64,000 nucleotides of DNA from Propioniciclava soli (GCF_014858005.1 NZ_JACYOT010000005.1:124001-188000); one strand, 5' to 3'. Numbered from the stretch's first letter, positions 26,189 to 35,569 are shown. Translations and numbers: made by a program. The notes: a model not told the origin generated them from the letters alone.

Positions 26189-27103
26189 TCATCGCTGCGG
26201 CCCCCGCGGCTCCCCCTGCTCGTCGCCATCCTGCTCGGCGAGGAACTGCTCCACCGCCGCACCGATCTCGTCCACCGACGGCACGGATGGGCGCTCGGAG
26301 GCCTCCATCTCGTCGTACTGGCGCTCCAACTGGGCGACCAGCGGGCCCAGCTCGCCGTCGCCGGCCACCTCCTCCTCCAGCGCCGCGAGCGACTGCGTGG
26401 CGATCGAGGCGAGGTTGCCGGGCGGCAGGTCGAGCCCGGTGGCGTCCCGCACCCGGTCGAGCGCGGCCAGCGCCGCCGGGGCGTAGGTGCCGGGCGCGAG
26501 GTAGTGCGGCACGTGGGCGACGAACCCGCGCCCGAGCAGCCCGCGCTCCCCCGCGCGGAATTCCAGCATGGAGGCGAAGCTGCCGGGGACCGTGACCCGG
26601 TCGATCCAGACCGGGTTGTCCGGGGCGAGTTGGGGATCGGTGGCGTGGGCGGTGACGAGGGTGGGGCGGGTGTGCGGCACGCCCATCGGGACGCCCTGCG
26701 CGGTGACGAGCTGGGCCACGGCGAGCTCCCCGGCCAGGCCGAGGATCGCCGCGCAGGCACGGTTCCACTGCGTGTCGGGCTCCGGGCCGGTCAGCAGCAG
26801 GAAGACCCGGCCCGAGGCGTCCTCCACCTTGTGCAGCACCAGCGCCACGTCGTCGAGCGAGGTCCAGGTGTTCGTGTCGAACACCATGGCGGGACGCCGC
26901 GAGCGGTAGTCGTGCAGCTGGTCGTGATCGAAGACGGCCAGCTCGGTGGCCGTGAAGTCCTCGCGGAGGTGCTCGCCGAGCTGGCGGGCCACCTGGCCGG
27001 CGTCCACATAGCCCTCGAGCAGGTGAATCAGCACCGGCTGCTCTCCGGCCAGGCTCTCCTTCACCTCGGGGCGGACGGTGTACAGCTCCCTCGGATCCAG
27101 CAT
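26189..27103 (-). CDS. PAC2 family protein (proteasome assembly chaperone-like)
   Basis: A 304-residue PAC2-fold protein, related to archaeal/eukaryotic proteasome assembly chaperones. In Actinobacteria these are conserved soluble proteins with no settled function. Seen features are VLIHLLEGYVDAGQVARQLG near the start, AVFDHDQLHDYRSRRPAMVF, VFLLLTGPEPDTQWNRACAA, and RGFVAHVPHYLAPGTYAPAA in the second half, then a helical Glu-rich tail. An ATG was chosen because TAGAGT lies seven bases upstream; a GTG three codons earlier is the alternative. It is transcribed in the same direction as hrpA, which lies upstream, 50 bases away. Confidence 0.85.
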   Translation of the reverse strand: MLDPRELYTVRPEVKESLAGEQPVLIHLLEGYVDAGQVARQLGEHLREDFTATELAVFDHDQLHDYRSRRPAMVFDTNTWTSLDDVALVLHKVEDASGRVFLLLTGPEPDTQWNRACAAILGLAGELAVAQLVTAQGVPMGVPHTRPTLVTAHATDPQLAPDNPVWIDRVTVPGSFASMLEFRAGERGLLGRGFVAHVPHYLAPGTYAPAALAALDRVRDATGLDLPPGNLASIATQSLAALEEEVAGDGELGPLVAQLERQYDEMEASERPSVPSVDEIGAAVEQFLAEQDGDEQGEPRGPQR

Positions 27104-27110
27104 GCGGGCC

Positions 27111-27116
27111 ACTCTA
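27111..27116 (-). promoter_or_regulatory. -10 box of a probable leaderless promoter (PAC2 gene)
   Basis: TAGAGT on the minus strand, seven bases before the chosen ATG. Confidence 0.4.
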
Positions 27117-27152
27117 GTGGGCCGCCGCAGCCCGCAGGTCAGCCCGACGCGT

Positions 27153-30100
27153 TCAGCTCAGCGCGGCCAGGGCCGAGCGGACGCGCTTGGCCGAGACCGG
27201 GGCGGCGGTGCCGAGCGACTGGGCGAAGAGGCTGACGCGCAACTCCTCCAGCAGCCAACCGGCGTCAGCCACGGCGGGCGGCAACTGACCGACCGGATGG
27301 CGCTCCAGCACCCGGCCGTAGGCGTCCTCGAGCTCGGTGATGACGTCCAGGCCCTGCTGTTCTCGCGCCGGATGGGTCGCGCGGCTGCCGAGGCGCACGA
27401 CCACGGCGTGTAGGTAGCGCTCGAGGCGTCCGAAGTGGGGCTCGGGGGTGGCGGCGATGAACCCGTCGAACACCAGGTTGTCGAGCTGGGCGGTGACGTC
27501 GGCGCGCGTGTCGCCGTCCGGCAGCGCGTCGACGAGGCGGCGCGCCTCGGCGTGACGGGTGAGGACGCGGGCGGCGGTGGTGACCACCGCCTGCATGCGG
27601 TCGGCCACGTCGGCGCGCACGGCGTCCTTGAGCTGGGTGAAGGCGGCCTCGTCACGGACTGCCGTGGGGTCGGCGATGCGCGCGGCGATGAGGTCGCCGG
27701 TCGCCTTGAGGCGGGCGTCGGCCAGCGCCGCGTTGAGGTGGGCGTACGGGCCGGAGGCCAGCGCCACCTTGTCGGCGTTGGCGAGGCGGGCGAACACCGA
27801 GCGCGCCGGGTCGGGCGTCACGAGCGTGACGAGCCGCCGCAGGCCGAGCGGATGCCACTTCTGGGCGCGCGCGGCGGTGTTGGCGATGCGGACGCCGACG
27901 CTGGCGCCCTGGTCGACGAGCGCCGGATAGCCCACCAGCGGGGTGGGCTCGCGGGCGATGGTGGTGTCGAGCGGCAGGGTGCCGAACTGCCAGCTGGTCG
28001 CGCCCGGGTGGGCCAGGTCGGACGCCGCCGCGTTGAGCCGCTTGGCCAGACGCGGCGCGAACTGGTCGCGCAGCGAGGCGAAGTCCTTGCCGGCGCCGAG
28101 GGTGCGGCGACCATCGGTGATGACGTAGCGGACGCTGAGGTGCTCCGGCAGCGCGGCATGGTTGAACTGGGCGGGGTCGACGACGTCACCGGTGAGCTGG
28201 GTGAGCGCCCGGGCCAACGCCCCGGGGAACGAGCCGTCGGTCGGGTGGTCCTCCAGCCAGCTGAGCGCGCGGCGTCCCCAGTCGGGAGCCGGCACGAACC
28301 GCGTCCGCACGGCCTTGGGCAGCGAGCGGATCAACTCGGTGGCCAGCTCGTCCCGCAGGCCCGGCACCTGCCAGGTGAAGGGGGCGGCGTCCACCTGGTT
28401 GAGGACGCCGACGTCGATGTCGACGCTGACGCCGTCGGTGCCCGAGCCGGGGTCGAAGGTGTAGGAGACCGGCAGGTCAGCGGGGCCGACCGTCCAGCTG
28501 TCGGGGAAGGCGTCGGTGTCGACGGCGGCATCGCCGACGAGGTCGCCGAGGCGCAGGTCGAGGAAGGCGTCGTCGGCGCGGCGCTGGTCGCGCCACCAGC
28601 GGTCGAACGCGGCGACTGAGGTGATGTCGGCCGGCACCCGGGCGTCGTAGAAGGCGTAGATGGCCTCGTCGTCCACGACGATGTCACGGCGGCGGGTGCG
28701 CTCCTCCAGCTCGGCCGCCTCGGCGCGCACCTTCTCGTTGCGGGCGAAGAAATGGTGGCGGGTGCGCCAGCCGCCCTCGACGAGCGCCGAGCGGAGAAAC
28801 ACCGCCCGGGCCACCTCCGGATTGATCTTCGCGTAGCTCACGGTGCGGTCGGCGATGATCGGGACGCCGAGCAGCATCACCTTCTCGGTGGCCACGCACT
28901 GCCCGCCGCGCGCCGACCAGCGGGGCTCGGAGTACGTGCGCTTCACCAGGTGCTCGCCGACGTCCTCGACCCACTCGGCCCGGATCGGCGCCACCGTGCG
29001 CGCCCACAGCCGCGTGGTCTCCACGAGTTCGACGGCCATCACCAGCGGTGGTGTCGCCTTCGCCGCCGCTGAGCCGGGCTGGATCGCGAACCGCGTGCCG
29101 CGGGCGCCGCCGTACTCCGCCAGTGGACGCCGCCCGCGCGGGGTCGGCTGCTGCCGGGCGCGCTCGTCGAGCAGCCCGACGTGGCTGAGCAGGCCGGAGA
29201 GGACGGCGATGTGCACGGCGTCCCAGTCGGGCGCCGTGCCCTGCTGGTCGTCGTCGCCCAGCCGGTTCGGCTGGCTGCGCGGGCCGTCGGCGTCCCGCGG
29301 GCCGGATGCGCGCGACGACCGGCCGCGGCCGGCGCGCCGCTTCACGTCCTCGTGGCTCTGGGGGCCGCTGCGATCGAGGTTGAGCTCGCCGGCGATCTCG
29401 CGGAGCTGGCTCACCAGGTCCTGCCACTCGCGGATGCGGAGGAAGTTGAGATACTCGTCGCGGCACATCCTGCGGAAGGCGTTGCCGGACAGCTCGGCGC
29501 GCTGGTTGCGCAGGTACTCCCAGAGCCGCCACAGGGCGGCGATGTCGGAGGCGTCGCGGTCGGAGTCCGACTCCCCCGACGCCCAGAACCGGCGGTGCAG
29601 GGCGTCCGCCTCGGCCTGCTTCTCGGCCGGACGCTCCCGCACGTCGGGGATGGCCAGGGCGGCGACGATCGGCAGGACGTCCCAGGTGACGCCGCGGCGT
29701 CCGGCCTCGACGAGCATGCGGCCGAGCCGCGGGTCGACGGGCAGGCGGGCCAGGAGGCGTCCGGTGCGGGTGAGTTGGGTGGCGCCCGCCGCGTCGTCAC
29801 CGGCGAGGGCACCCAACTCGCGCAGCAGGCGGACGCCGTCGCGCACCTGGCCGCGGTCGGGCGGCTCGACGAAGCCGAAGTCCTCGATGGCGCCGAGCCG
29901 GGCGTCGGCCATCTGCAGGATGACGCTGGCGAGGTTGGTGCGCAGGATCTCGGGCTCGGTGAACTCCGGGCGGGCGAGGAAGTTCTCCCCGGAATACAGG
30001 CGTATCGCGATGCCGGGCCCGAGGCGTCCGCACCGGCCGGCGCGCTGGTTGGCACTGGCCTGGCTGATCTCCTCGATCGGCAGGCGTTGCACCTTCGTGC

Positions 30101-31013
30101 GCGCCGAGTACCGCGAGATACGGGCGTATCCCGGGTCGACGACGTAGCGGATGCCGGGAACGGTGAGCGAGGTCTCGGCGACATTGGTGGCCAGGACGAT
30201 GCGCATGCCGCTGTGGCGGGTGAACACGCGCGACTGTTCGGCCGCGGAGAGGCGGGCGTACAGCGGCAGGATCTCGGTGTTGCGCAGTTTGAGCCCGGCG
30301 ATGGCCTCGGCGGCGTCGCGGATCTCGCGCTCCCCGGAGCAGAAGACGAGCGCGTCGCCCTCGCCGAGGGCATGCAGCTGGGCGACGGCGCGGGTGATGC
30401 CGTCCACGAGCTCTTCGCCCTCGGCCAGCGGCTCGTGGACGATCTCGACGGGGAACGTGCGCCCGGAAACCTCGACGACCGGGGCGTCGTCGAAGTGGGC
30501 GGCGAAGCGGGCGGTGTCGATGGTGGCCGAGGTGATGATCACCTTGAGGTCCGGGCGGCGCGGCAGGAGTTGCTTGAGGTAGCCGAGCAGGAAGTCGATG
30601 TTGAGCGAGCGCTCGTGGGCCTCGTCGATGATGATCGTGTCGTAGGCGCGCAGGTCGCGGTCGTGGCTGATCTCGGCGAGCAGGATGCCGTCGGTCATGA
30701 GCTTGACCTTGGTCTGGCGCGACGCCTGCCGGGTGAAGCGCACCTGGTAACCGACGACGTCACCGAGCGGGGTGCCCATCTCCTCCGCGATGCGCTCGGC
30801 GACGCTGCGGGCGGCGATCCGGCGGGGCTGGGTGTGGCCGATGCGCTCGCGGCCGGCCAGCAGGGCGATCTTGGGCAACTGGGTCGTCTTGCCCGAGCCG
30901 GTGGCGCCGGCGACGACGACGACCTGGTGGGCGTCGACGAGGTCACGGATCTCGTCGACGGCGGCCGAGATCGGCAGCGCGTCGTCGAAGGTGAGCGTGA
31001 GAGGGGTCGCCAT
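27153..31013 (-). CDS. hrpA: ATP-dependent RNA helicase HrpA
   Basis: A 1286-residue DEAH-box helicase of the bacterial HrpA type, implicated in mRNA processing and ribosome rescue in E. coli. Motif I is GATGSGKT at residues 36-43; DEAH lies in TIIIDEAHERSLN, motif III is SATIDT, and motif VI is QRAGRCGRLGPG. Winged-helix and ratchet segments follow (ARLPVDPRLGRMLVEAG), an OB-fold, and the long C-terminal DUF3418 region with SWLEDHPTDGSFPGALA typical of full-length HrpA. A basic RRAGRGRSSRASGPRD insertion sits about residue 570. The ATG lies nine bases after TAGGCT. Confidence 0.94.
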   Translation of the reverse strand: MATPLTLTFDDALPISAAVDEIRDLVDAHQVVVVAGATGSGKTTQLPKIALLAGRERIGHTQPRRIAARSVAERIAEEMGTPLGDVVGYQVRFTRQASRQTKVKLMTDGILLAEISHDRDLRAYDTIIIDEAHERSLNIDFLLGYLKQLLPRRPDLKVIITSATIDTARFAAHFDDAPVVEVSGRTFPVEIVHEPLAEGEELVDGITRAVAQLHALGEGDALVFCSGEREIRDAAEAIAGLKLRNTEILPLYARLSAAEQSRVFTRHSGMRIVLATNVAETSLTVPGIRYVVDPGYARISRYSARTKVQRLPIEEISQASANQRAGRCGRLGPGIAIRLYSGENFLARPEFTEPEILRTNLASVILQMADARLGAIEDFGFVEPPDRGQVRDGVRLLRELGALAGDDAAGATQLTRTGRLLARLPVDPRLGRMLVEAGRRGVTWDVLPIVAALAIPDVRERPAEKQAEADALHRRFWASGESDSDRDASDIAALWRLWEYLRNQRAELSGNAFRRMCRDEYLNFLRIREWQDLVSQLREIAGELNLDRSGPQSHEDVKRRAGRGRSSRASGPRDADGPRSQPNRLGDDDQQGTAPDWDAVHIAVLSGLLSHVGLLDERARQQPTPRGRRPLAEYGGARGTRFAIQPGSAAAKATPPLVMAVELVETTRLWARTVAPIRAEWVEDVGEHLVKRTYSEPRWSARGGQCVATEKVMLLGVPIIADRTVSYAKINPEVARAVFLRSALVEGGWRTRHHFFARNEKVRAEAAELEERTRRRDIVVDDEAIYAFYDARVPADITSVAAFDRWWRDQRRADDAFLDLRLGDLVGDAAVDTDAFPDSWTVGPADLPVSYTFDPGSGTDGVSVDIDVGVLNQVDAAPFTWQVPGLRDELATELIRSLPKAVRTRFVPAPDWGRRALSWLEDHPTDGSFPGALARALTQLTGDVVDPAQFNHAALPEHLSVRYVITDGRRTLGAGKDFASLRDQFAPRLAKRLNAAASDLAHPGATSWQFGTLPLDTTIAREPTPLVGYPALVDQGASVGVRIANTAARAQKWHPLGLRRLVTLVTPDPARSVFARLANADKVALASGPYAHLNAALADARLKATGDLIAARIADPTAVRDEAAFTQLKDAVRADVADRMQAVVTTAARVLTRHAEARRLVDALPDGDTRADVTAQLDNLVFDGFIAATPEPHFGRLERYLHAVVVRLGSRATHPAREQQGLDVITELEDAYGRVLERHPVGQLPPAVADAGWLLEELRVSLFAQSLGTAAPVSAKRVRSALAALS

Positions 31014-31081
31014 GGCCCACCCAGCCTACCGACCCTCCCCCGCGCCCGGCTCCGCCGTTCCTGCGCCGTTCCTGCGCCGAC

Positions 31082-31148
31082 ACGCTCACTCCGGGCTCGA
31101 ACTCCGGTTCCGGAGTCGGAGTTTGATGCCGAAACCGGAGTGTGAGCG
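31082..31148. repeat. imperfect palindrome, related to the one at 31813
   Basis: Outer arms CGCTCAC and GTGAGCG enclose a perfect inner palindrome ACTCCGGTTCCGGAGT and a further CGGAGTTTG. It lies between divergent hrpA and the DUF1707 gene. It shares the motif GGCTCRAACTCC with the terminator hairpin on the other side of that gene. Confidence 0.65.
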
Positions 31149-31183
31149 GGCCCGGGGCAGGTTCCGTGGCGCCCGGTGCACCC

Positions 31184-31189
31184 TACGAT
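31184..31189 (+). promoter_or_regulatory. -10 box of a probable leaderless promoter (DUF1707 gene)
   Basis: TACGAT six bases before the ATG. Confidence 0.45.
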
Positions 31190-31195
31190 GGGGCC

Positions 31196-31798
31196 ATGAC
31201 CGAGGTCCCCGCCCCGCGCTACCGCGCCGGCGACGCCGACCGCGACGCCGCGCTCGAAATCCTGCAGCGTGCCTACGAGGCCGGCCGTCTCACCTTCACC
31301 GACATGCAGGAGCGCCAGGACCGCGCCTTGAGCTGCGTCTACACCGACGAACTGCGCCCGCTCGTCGCGGACCTTCCGGAGGGTGACGAGCTGGGCGAGC
31401 GACCCGGCGCAACCGTGCTGGTGCCTCGGCGTTCGGTCGTGCCCGAGACCGCGCCTGCCCACGGCGGAGCCAGCCTCACCGTGATGTCCGGACGCGACGT
31501 GATGGTGGAATCGGGCACGCGCGATCTCTCCGACTTCGCCTGGTGGGGCGGAAACAACTACGACCTGAGCGAAGCGATGGGCCCCGGCCGGGTCGTGACG
31601 CTGCACCTCCATGCGGTCATGGCCGGCCACAACCTGTATGTCCCAGAAGGCGTCCGCGTCATCGACCAGAGCGTCGCGATCATGGCGGGCAACGACATCG
31701 ACCGCTTCGCCCAAGGAGACGGTTCGAACGGCACCCTGATTCTCAAAGGCGTCCTGTTCTGGGCCGGCAGCGACGTCAAGCTCGCCGGCGACCGCTGA
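31196..31798 (+). CDS. DUF1707 domain protein with LiaF-like C-terminal domain
   Basis: A 200-residue actinobacterial protein. The N-terminal DUF1707 domain (residues 8-60) is seen in YRAGDADRDAALEILQRAYE and AGRLTFTDMQERQDRALSC. The C-terminal half, with GRDVMVESGTRDLSDFAWWG and a parallel beta-helix-like run through VVTLHLHAVMAGHNLYVPEG to IMAGNDIDR, resembles the toast-rack / LiaF-type C-terminal domain that responds to envelope stress. There is no membrane segment. The ATG is set by TACGAT six bases upstream; a GTG 18 codons earlier is not supported. The gene is flanked by two related palindromes. Confidence 0.85.
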   Translation: MTEVPAPRYRAGDADRDAALEILQRAYEAGRLTFTDMQERQDRALSCVYTDELRPLVADLPEGDELGERPGATVLVPRRSVVPETAPAHGGASLTVMSGRDVMVESGTRDLSDFAWWGGNNYDLSEAMGPGRVVTLHLHAVMAGHNLYVPEGVRVIDQSVAIMAGNDIDRFAQGDGSNGTLILKGVLFWAGSDVKLAGDR

Positions 31799-31812
31799 GG
31801 CCGTCCCGGGCT

Positions 31813-31878
31813 GACACGCACGCACAGGGCTCAAACTCCAGCTTCCAAGCTGGAGTTTGAGCCCTGAGTGTGCGTGTC
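31813..31878. terminator. long perfect-like hairpin, bidirectional terminator or repeat element
   Basis: Two 32-base arms pair with only two mismatches around a two-base loop, between the convergent DUF1707 and S9 peptidase stops. The middle of each arm is GGCTCAAACTCCAGCTT. It is stronger than needed for termination and its core resembles the palindrome at 31082, so it may be a member of a dispersed family. Confidence 0.75.
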
Positions 31879-31885
31879 GTCGCCC

Positions 31886-33982
31886 CTACGGGCCCGCCGG
31901 GGGAACCACCAGGCCCGTGTGGTGAGCGGCGAAGGCCAGCAGATCCGCCCACTCGGACGCCACCATCTGCAGCGACTTCCCCGCGCCGTGCCCCGCCGAG
32001 GTCTCGATGCGCAGCACCACGGGGGCGTCCCCGCCTTGGGCCGCCTGCAGCGCGGCCCCGAACTTGAAGCTGTGCAGCGGCACGACCCGGTCGTCGTGGT
32101 CCGCAGTCGACACCAGCGTCGCCGGATAGGACACCCCGGGACGCACCTTGTGCAGCGGCGAGTACGCCCACGCCGCCTCGAAGCCCTCGGCGGAGTCGGG
32201 GTCGCCGTAGTCGCTCATCCACGCCGCCCCGATGGTGAAGCGGTGGAACCGCAGCAGATCGAGGACACCCACCGTCGGCAGCGCCGCCGCGAACAGCTCC
32301 GGCCGCTGGGTGAGCAGCGCCCCCACGAGGAGGCCCCCGTTGGAGCGGCCGTGGACGGCGAGCCGCGAGGCGTCCGTCACCCCGGTCGCGATCAGGTGCT
32401 CGGCCACGCCGATGGCGTCGTCGAACACGTTCTGCTTGCTCCCCAGCCTGCCTGCCTCGTACCACGGCGTCCCGTACTCGCCGCCGCCGCGCAGGTTCGC
32501 GATCGCCAGCGCTCCCCCGGCCGCCAGCCACGCGGACCAGCCGGGCCGGTAGTCGGCCAACACCGGAATCTTGAAGCCGCCGTAGCCGTACAGCAGCGTC
32601 GGACGCGGACCCTCGGCCAGGTCGTCGGGCATCACCAAGAAGTACGGCACCTCCGTCCCGTCCGCGCTGGGTGCCCGCTCCCGCAGGACGCGGTACGCCG
32701 GCGCCAGTGACGTCGACTCCCCCGCCAACCCGAGCCGCTCCACCCGCGGATCCACGTCACGGCTCTCGGGCAGGTCGACCCGGAACGCCGCGGTCGGCCA
32801 GTCGAGCGTGCTGATGCCCACGAAGGCGCTCTGCCGCAGCGGGGAGCCGTCCAGACCCACCAGCGCCCCAGCCGGCAGCGCCAGCTCGACCTCGTCGGTG
32901 CCCTCCAACGAGCACCAGGTGACCACCGGCTGGGCGTCGTCGAGGTGGGCCAGCAGCAGCCCGTCCCCGGCCGCCTCGGCACCGATCAGGGTGGCGCGGC
33001 GCTCCGGCACCACCTCGGCGAAGGCCACGTCACCGCGCGCGGCCCAGTCGAGATCCACCCGCACCACGCGGCCCATGGGTGCGTCCTTGTCGGTGGTCAG
33101 GTAGAGCTGCGGGCCGTCGACGCGCACGAAGCCGTACTCGGCGTCCGCCACGTCGATCACCTTGACCGGTTCACCGATCTCGGTGCGGCCGGCCACCGTC
33201 GTCAACGGGTAGGCCCACAGCCGGTTGACGTGCTCGGTGCCACGCCCGATCGTCACCACCAGCCACGCGTCGTCGTGGGAGACCTCGCCGGACGCCATCG
33301 TGTGCGGCTCGTCGGGGAAGCTCAGCAACAACTCGTCCTCGCCGTCGAGGCGGTGCACCATGAGCCTCGCCACCCCGAGCCCCGCCGTCGCCGTGCCGCG
33401 GGCGTCCGCCGCTTGGTCGAACGTCGTGTACAGGAAGGAACGGTGATCGGGCAGCCAGGCCGGCGAGGAGAACTTCGCCACCACCTCGTCGGACGTGTCC
33501 TCCAGCGTGGCCAGATCCTTGACGCGGATCTTCTGCCAGTCCGAGCCGCCCTCGCTCACGGCGTAGGCCATCGCGCTGCCGTCGCGGGCCACCGAGAACG
33601 TGCTCAGCGACGCGGTGCCGTCGTCCGACCACGTGTTGGGGTCGAGGACGACCGAACCGCCACGCTCCAGCTCCTCCAGCGAGCCTGCGGTGTACCAGAC
33701 ATCCTGGGCCATGGTGCCGTCGTTGCGGCTGAGGAAGAAGCGGCCGCCACGCACGACCGGGATGCCAGCGCGGGGCCGGGCGACGATGCGCGCCATCAGG
33801 TCGGCGAACCAGGCGCGCCCCGGCAGGGCGCCCAGCACGGACTCCGCGAAGGACCGCTGCTCGGCCACCCAGTCGGCGACCTCCGGCGCGTCGGCGTCCT
33901 CCAGCCAGCGATAGGGATCGGCGACCTCACGGCCGTGGAGCGTCTCGACCGTCGCGTCGCGGCGGGTCTTCGGAGAAGGCAT
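31886..33982 (-). CDS. S9A prolyl oligopeptidase family peptidase
   Basis: A second, distinct S9A peptidase, 698 residues, only about 35 percent like the first by eye. The N-terminus has the family pattern VADPYRWLEDADAPEVADWV. The catalytic domain has RGGGEYGTPWYEAGRLGSKQ, the nucleophile motif AVHGRSNGGLLVGALLTQRP, ADHDDRVVPLHSFKFGA with the Asp, and IETSAGHGAGKSLQM with the His. No secretion signal is seen. It would cleave proline-containing peptides in the cytoplasm. The ATG is set by TAGACT seven bases upstream; a GTG 16 codons earlier is unlikely. Confidence 0.92.
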   Translation of the reverse strand: MPSPKTRRDATVETLHGREVADPYRWLEDADAPEVADWVAEQRSFAESVLGALPGRAWFADLMARIVARPRAGIPVVRGGRFFLSRNDGTMAQDVWYTAGSLEELERGGSVVLDPNTWSDDGTASLSTFSVARDGSAMAYAVSEGGSDWQKIRVKDLATLEDTSDEVVAKFSSPAWLPDHRSFLYTTFDQAADARGTATAGLGVARLMVHRLDGEDELLLSFPDEPHTMASGEVSHDDAWLVVTIGRGTEHVNRLWAYPLTTVAGRTEIGEPVKVIDVADAEYGFVRVDGPQLYLTTDKDAPMGRVVRVDLDWAARGDVAFAEVVPERRATLIGAEAAGDGLLLAHLDDAQPVVTWCSLEGTDEVELALPAGALVGLDGSPLRQSAFVGISTLDWPTAAFRVDLPESRDVDPRVERLGLAGESTSLAPAYRVLRERAPSADGTEVPYFLVMPDDLAEGPRPTLLYGYGGFKIPVLADYRPGWSAWLAAGGALAIANLRGGGEYGTPWYEAGRLGSKQNVFDDAIGVAEHLIATGVTDASRLAVHGRSNGGLLVGALLTQRPELFAAALPTVGVLDLLRFHRFTIGAAWMSDYGDPDSAEGFEAAWAYSPLHKVRPGVSYPATLVSTADHDDRVVPLHSFKFGAALQAAQGGDAPVVLRIETSAGHGAGKSLQMVASEWADLLAFAAHHTGLVVPPAGP

Positions 33983-33989
33983 GGCCGCC

Positions 33990-33995
33990 AGTCTA
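33990..33995 (-). promoter_or_regulatory. -10 box of a probable leaderless promoter (S9A peptidase)
   Basis: TAGACT on the minus strand, seven bases before the ATG. Confidence 0.45.
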
Positions 33996-34054
33996 GGGCC
34001 GGTGCGCGACGCATCCGGACGCCGCGACACCCGCCCGCGGCGGCGGACGCCGCG

Positions 34055-34444
34055 TCAGGCCGCGGAGACGGACCGGCCGCTCATGGAGTGGATCTCGACG
34101 ACGATGAGGAGCTCGCGTTCCCCCGGCGCCCAGGGCTGCGGCGCCCGGTCGGGGGCCTCGGTGGGGACGCCGGCGCGGCCCTGCACCAGCACCGTCCACC
34201 CGTTGCTCATGGTCTCGTCGACGTCCTCGATCTCGACGGCCACGTCGCGGCCGTCGGCGAGCTCGGCCAGCACCGAGCCGCGGTCGACCCTGAACCAGAG
34301 GGCGTCCCCGTCGAACCGGTAGTTGAGCGGCAGGATGAGCAGCCCCTGCGAGGACTGCCACGCCACCCGTGCCACGACGCGCTCGGCCAGCAGTTGGCGG
34401 CACTCCTGCGGAGCAATCGGTTGCAGATGACCAGGGCCTGTCAC
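34055..34444 (-). CDS. pyridoxamine 5'-phosphate oxidase family, flavin-nucleotide-binding protein
   Basis: A 129-residue split-barrel protein. The pattern LAERVVARVAWQSSQGLLIL followed by PLNYRFDGDALWFRVDRGS, then VAVEIEDVDETMSNGWTVLVQGRA, is that of the small PPOX/Nim-related flavin-binding proteins common in Actinobacteria. Catalysis is not known; F420 or FMN binding is possible. The GTG start was chosen because TATACA (34454-34459) lies just upstream; a GTG two codons earlier is equally possible. The frame is open further upstream but that part is arginine-rich shadow sequence. Confidence 0.75.
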   Translation of the reverse strand: MTGPGHLQPIAPQECRQLLAERVVARVAWQSSQGLLILPLNYRFDGDALWFRVDRGSVLAELADGRDVAVEIEDVDETMSNGWTVLVQGRAGVPTEAPDRAPQPWAPGERELLIVVEIHSMSGRSVSAA

Positions 34445-34521
34445 AGGCACGACTGTATACGAACCCGGCCCCCGCCCCCATGCGGCGTGCACCGGGGCCC
34501 GACGACGCGGCCGCCCCTGAC

Positions 34522-35454
34522 TCACCCGAACAGGGCCGCTGCCGCCAGCAGGGTGCCCACCGAGAGGATCGTCGTCCAGAACACGGCGTCGCGGGCCAAC
34601 AATTCGGCCGCGCGGTACCGCGTGGCGACGACGTAGACGTTCTGCGCGGCCGGGAGTGCGCCGAGCACCACGACGGCGTACAGCGCCGGGCCGGTCAACC
34701 CGAACACGAGGTGTCCGATCACCCAGGCCAGCAACGGGTGGACGAGCACCTTCAACACCACCGTGAACCACACGTGCGCCCGGTGCGGGCCCGAGCCGGG
34801 CAGCGGGTCCAGCCGCAGGGACGCCCCGAACGCCAGCAGCATCAGGGGCACCGCCACGTTGCCGATCAGCGCCACCGGTTCACTCACCAGCGCGGGAACC
34901 GTGACGGGCAACACGTTGGCGGCCAGTCCGAGCAGGATGCCCACGGTGATCGGGTTCTTGAACGGGATCGCGACGTAGTGCCAGGGGCTGGGCCGGTGGG
35001 CGGCGGAACGGGCGTTGCGCGCATCCAGGATGACCAGGGCGAGCGGTTGCAGCAGCCCCACCTGCAGCAGCAGGATCGGCGCGATCCGCGTCCCGTCCCC
35101 GAGCAGCGCCAGTGCCACGGGCAACCCGAAGTTGTTGGCGTTGGTGTAGGCCGAGGCCAACGCGCCAATGACCAGTCCACGGACGCCGGGGCGGAACACC
35201 CAGGGCGCGACGGCGAAGTACACCGCCATCGTGGCCGCAACGGCCAGCACCGAGACCAGCGCCGTGGTCGAGAACAAGTGGTCGAGTGAGGCCGTCGACA
35301 GCAGGGCAAACATCAGCATGGGCGTCCCGACGTTGAACGCGAGCAGCGACATGAGCCGGCGTCCGCCGTGGTCCACCAGGCCGAGGTGGGCGGTGAGCCA
35401 GCCCACGGCGATCACGATCCAGATCGTCGCGATCCCGGTGATGGCGTCCTGCAC
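34522..35454 (-). CDS. AEC family transporter (auxin efflux carrier-like)
   Basis: A 310-residue integral membrane protein with eight to ten hydrophobic segments, for example IATIWIVIAVGWLTAHLGLV, ALVSVLAVAATMAVYFAVA and HPLLAWVIGHLVFG. The conserved ALASAYTNANNFGLPVALALLG motif of AEC transporters is clear, as is the late PAAQNVYVVATRY. These are secondary transporters for malate, malonate or other organic acids in bacteria; the substrate here is unknown. Start: TAGGGT directly precedes a GTG, and a second GTG two codons later sits at the usual six-base leaderless distance, so the second is preferred. Confidence 0.88.
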   Translation of the reverse strand: MQDAITGIATIWIVIAVGWLTAHLGLVDHGGRRLMSLLAFNVGTPMLMFALLSTASLDHLFSTTALVSVLAVAATMAVYFAVAPWVFRPGVRGLVIGALASAYTNANNFGLPVALALLGDGTRIAPILLLQVGLLQPLALVILDARNARSAAHRPSPWHYVAIPFKNPITVGILLGLAANVLPVTVPALVSEPVALIGNVAVPLMLLAFGASLRLDPLPGSGPHRAHVWFTVVLKVLVHPLLAWVIGHLVFGLTGPALYAVVVLGALPAAQNVYVVATRYRAAELLARDAVFWTTILSVGTLLAAAALFG

Positions 35455-35460
35455 CCCCAC

Positions 35461-35466
35461 ACCCTA
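35461..35466 (-). promoter_or_regulatory. -10 box of a probable leaderless promoter (AEC transporter)
   Basis: TAGGGT on the minus strand, six bases before the chosen GTG. Confidence 0.4.
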
Positions 35467-35556
35467 GGACGTCCGGCACCCTCCTTCCACCGGCGGACGC
35501 CCCCGCAGCACGGGGCTGCCCCGGCGGGTCCGCGCCCGGCCCCGCCGGTGCGGGTC

Positions 35557-35562
35557 TACGCT
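35557..35562 (+). promoter_or_regulatory. -10 box of a probable leaderless promoter (acyltransferase)
   Basis: TACGCT seven bases before the ATG. Confidence 0.45.
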
Positions 35563-35569
35563 GAGCCCG

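Noticed and set aside
29181-31145. 654-codon plus-strand frame opposite hrpA
   Set aside because: Shadow frame of a gene with full DEAH-helicase motifs on the other strand.
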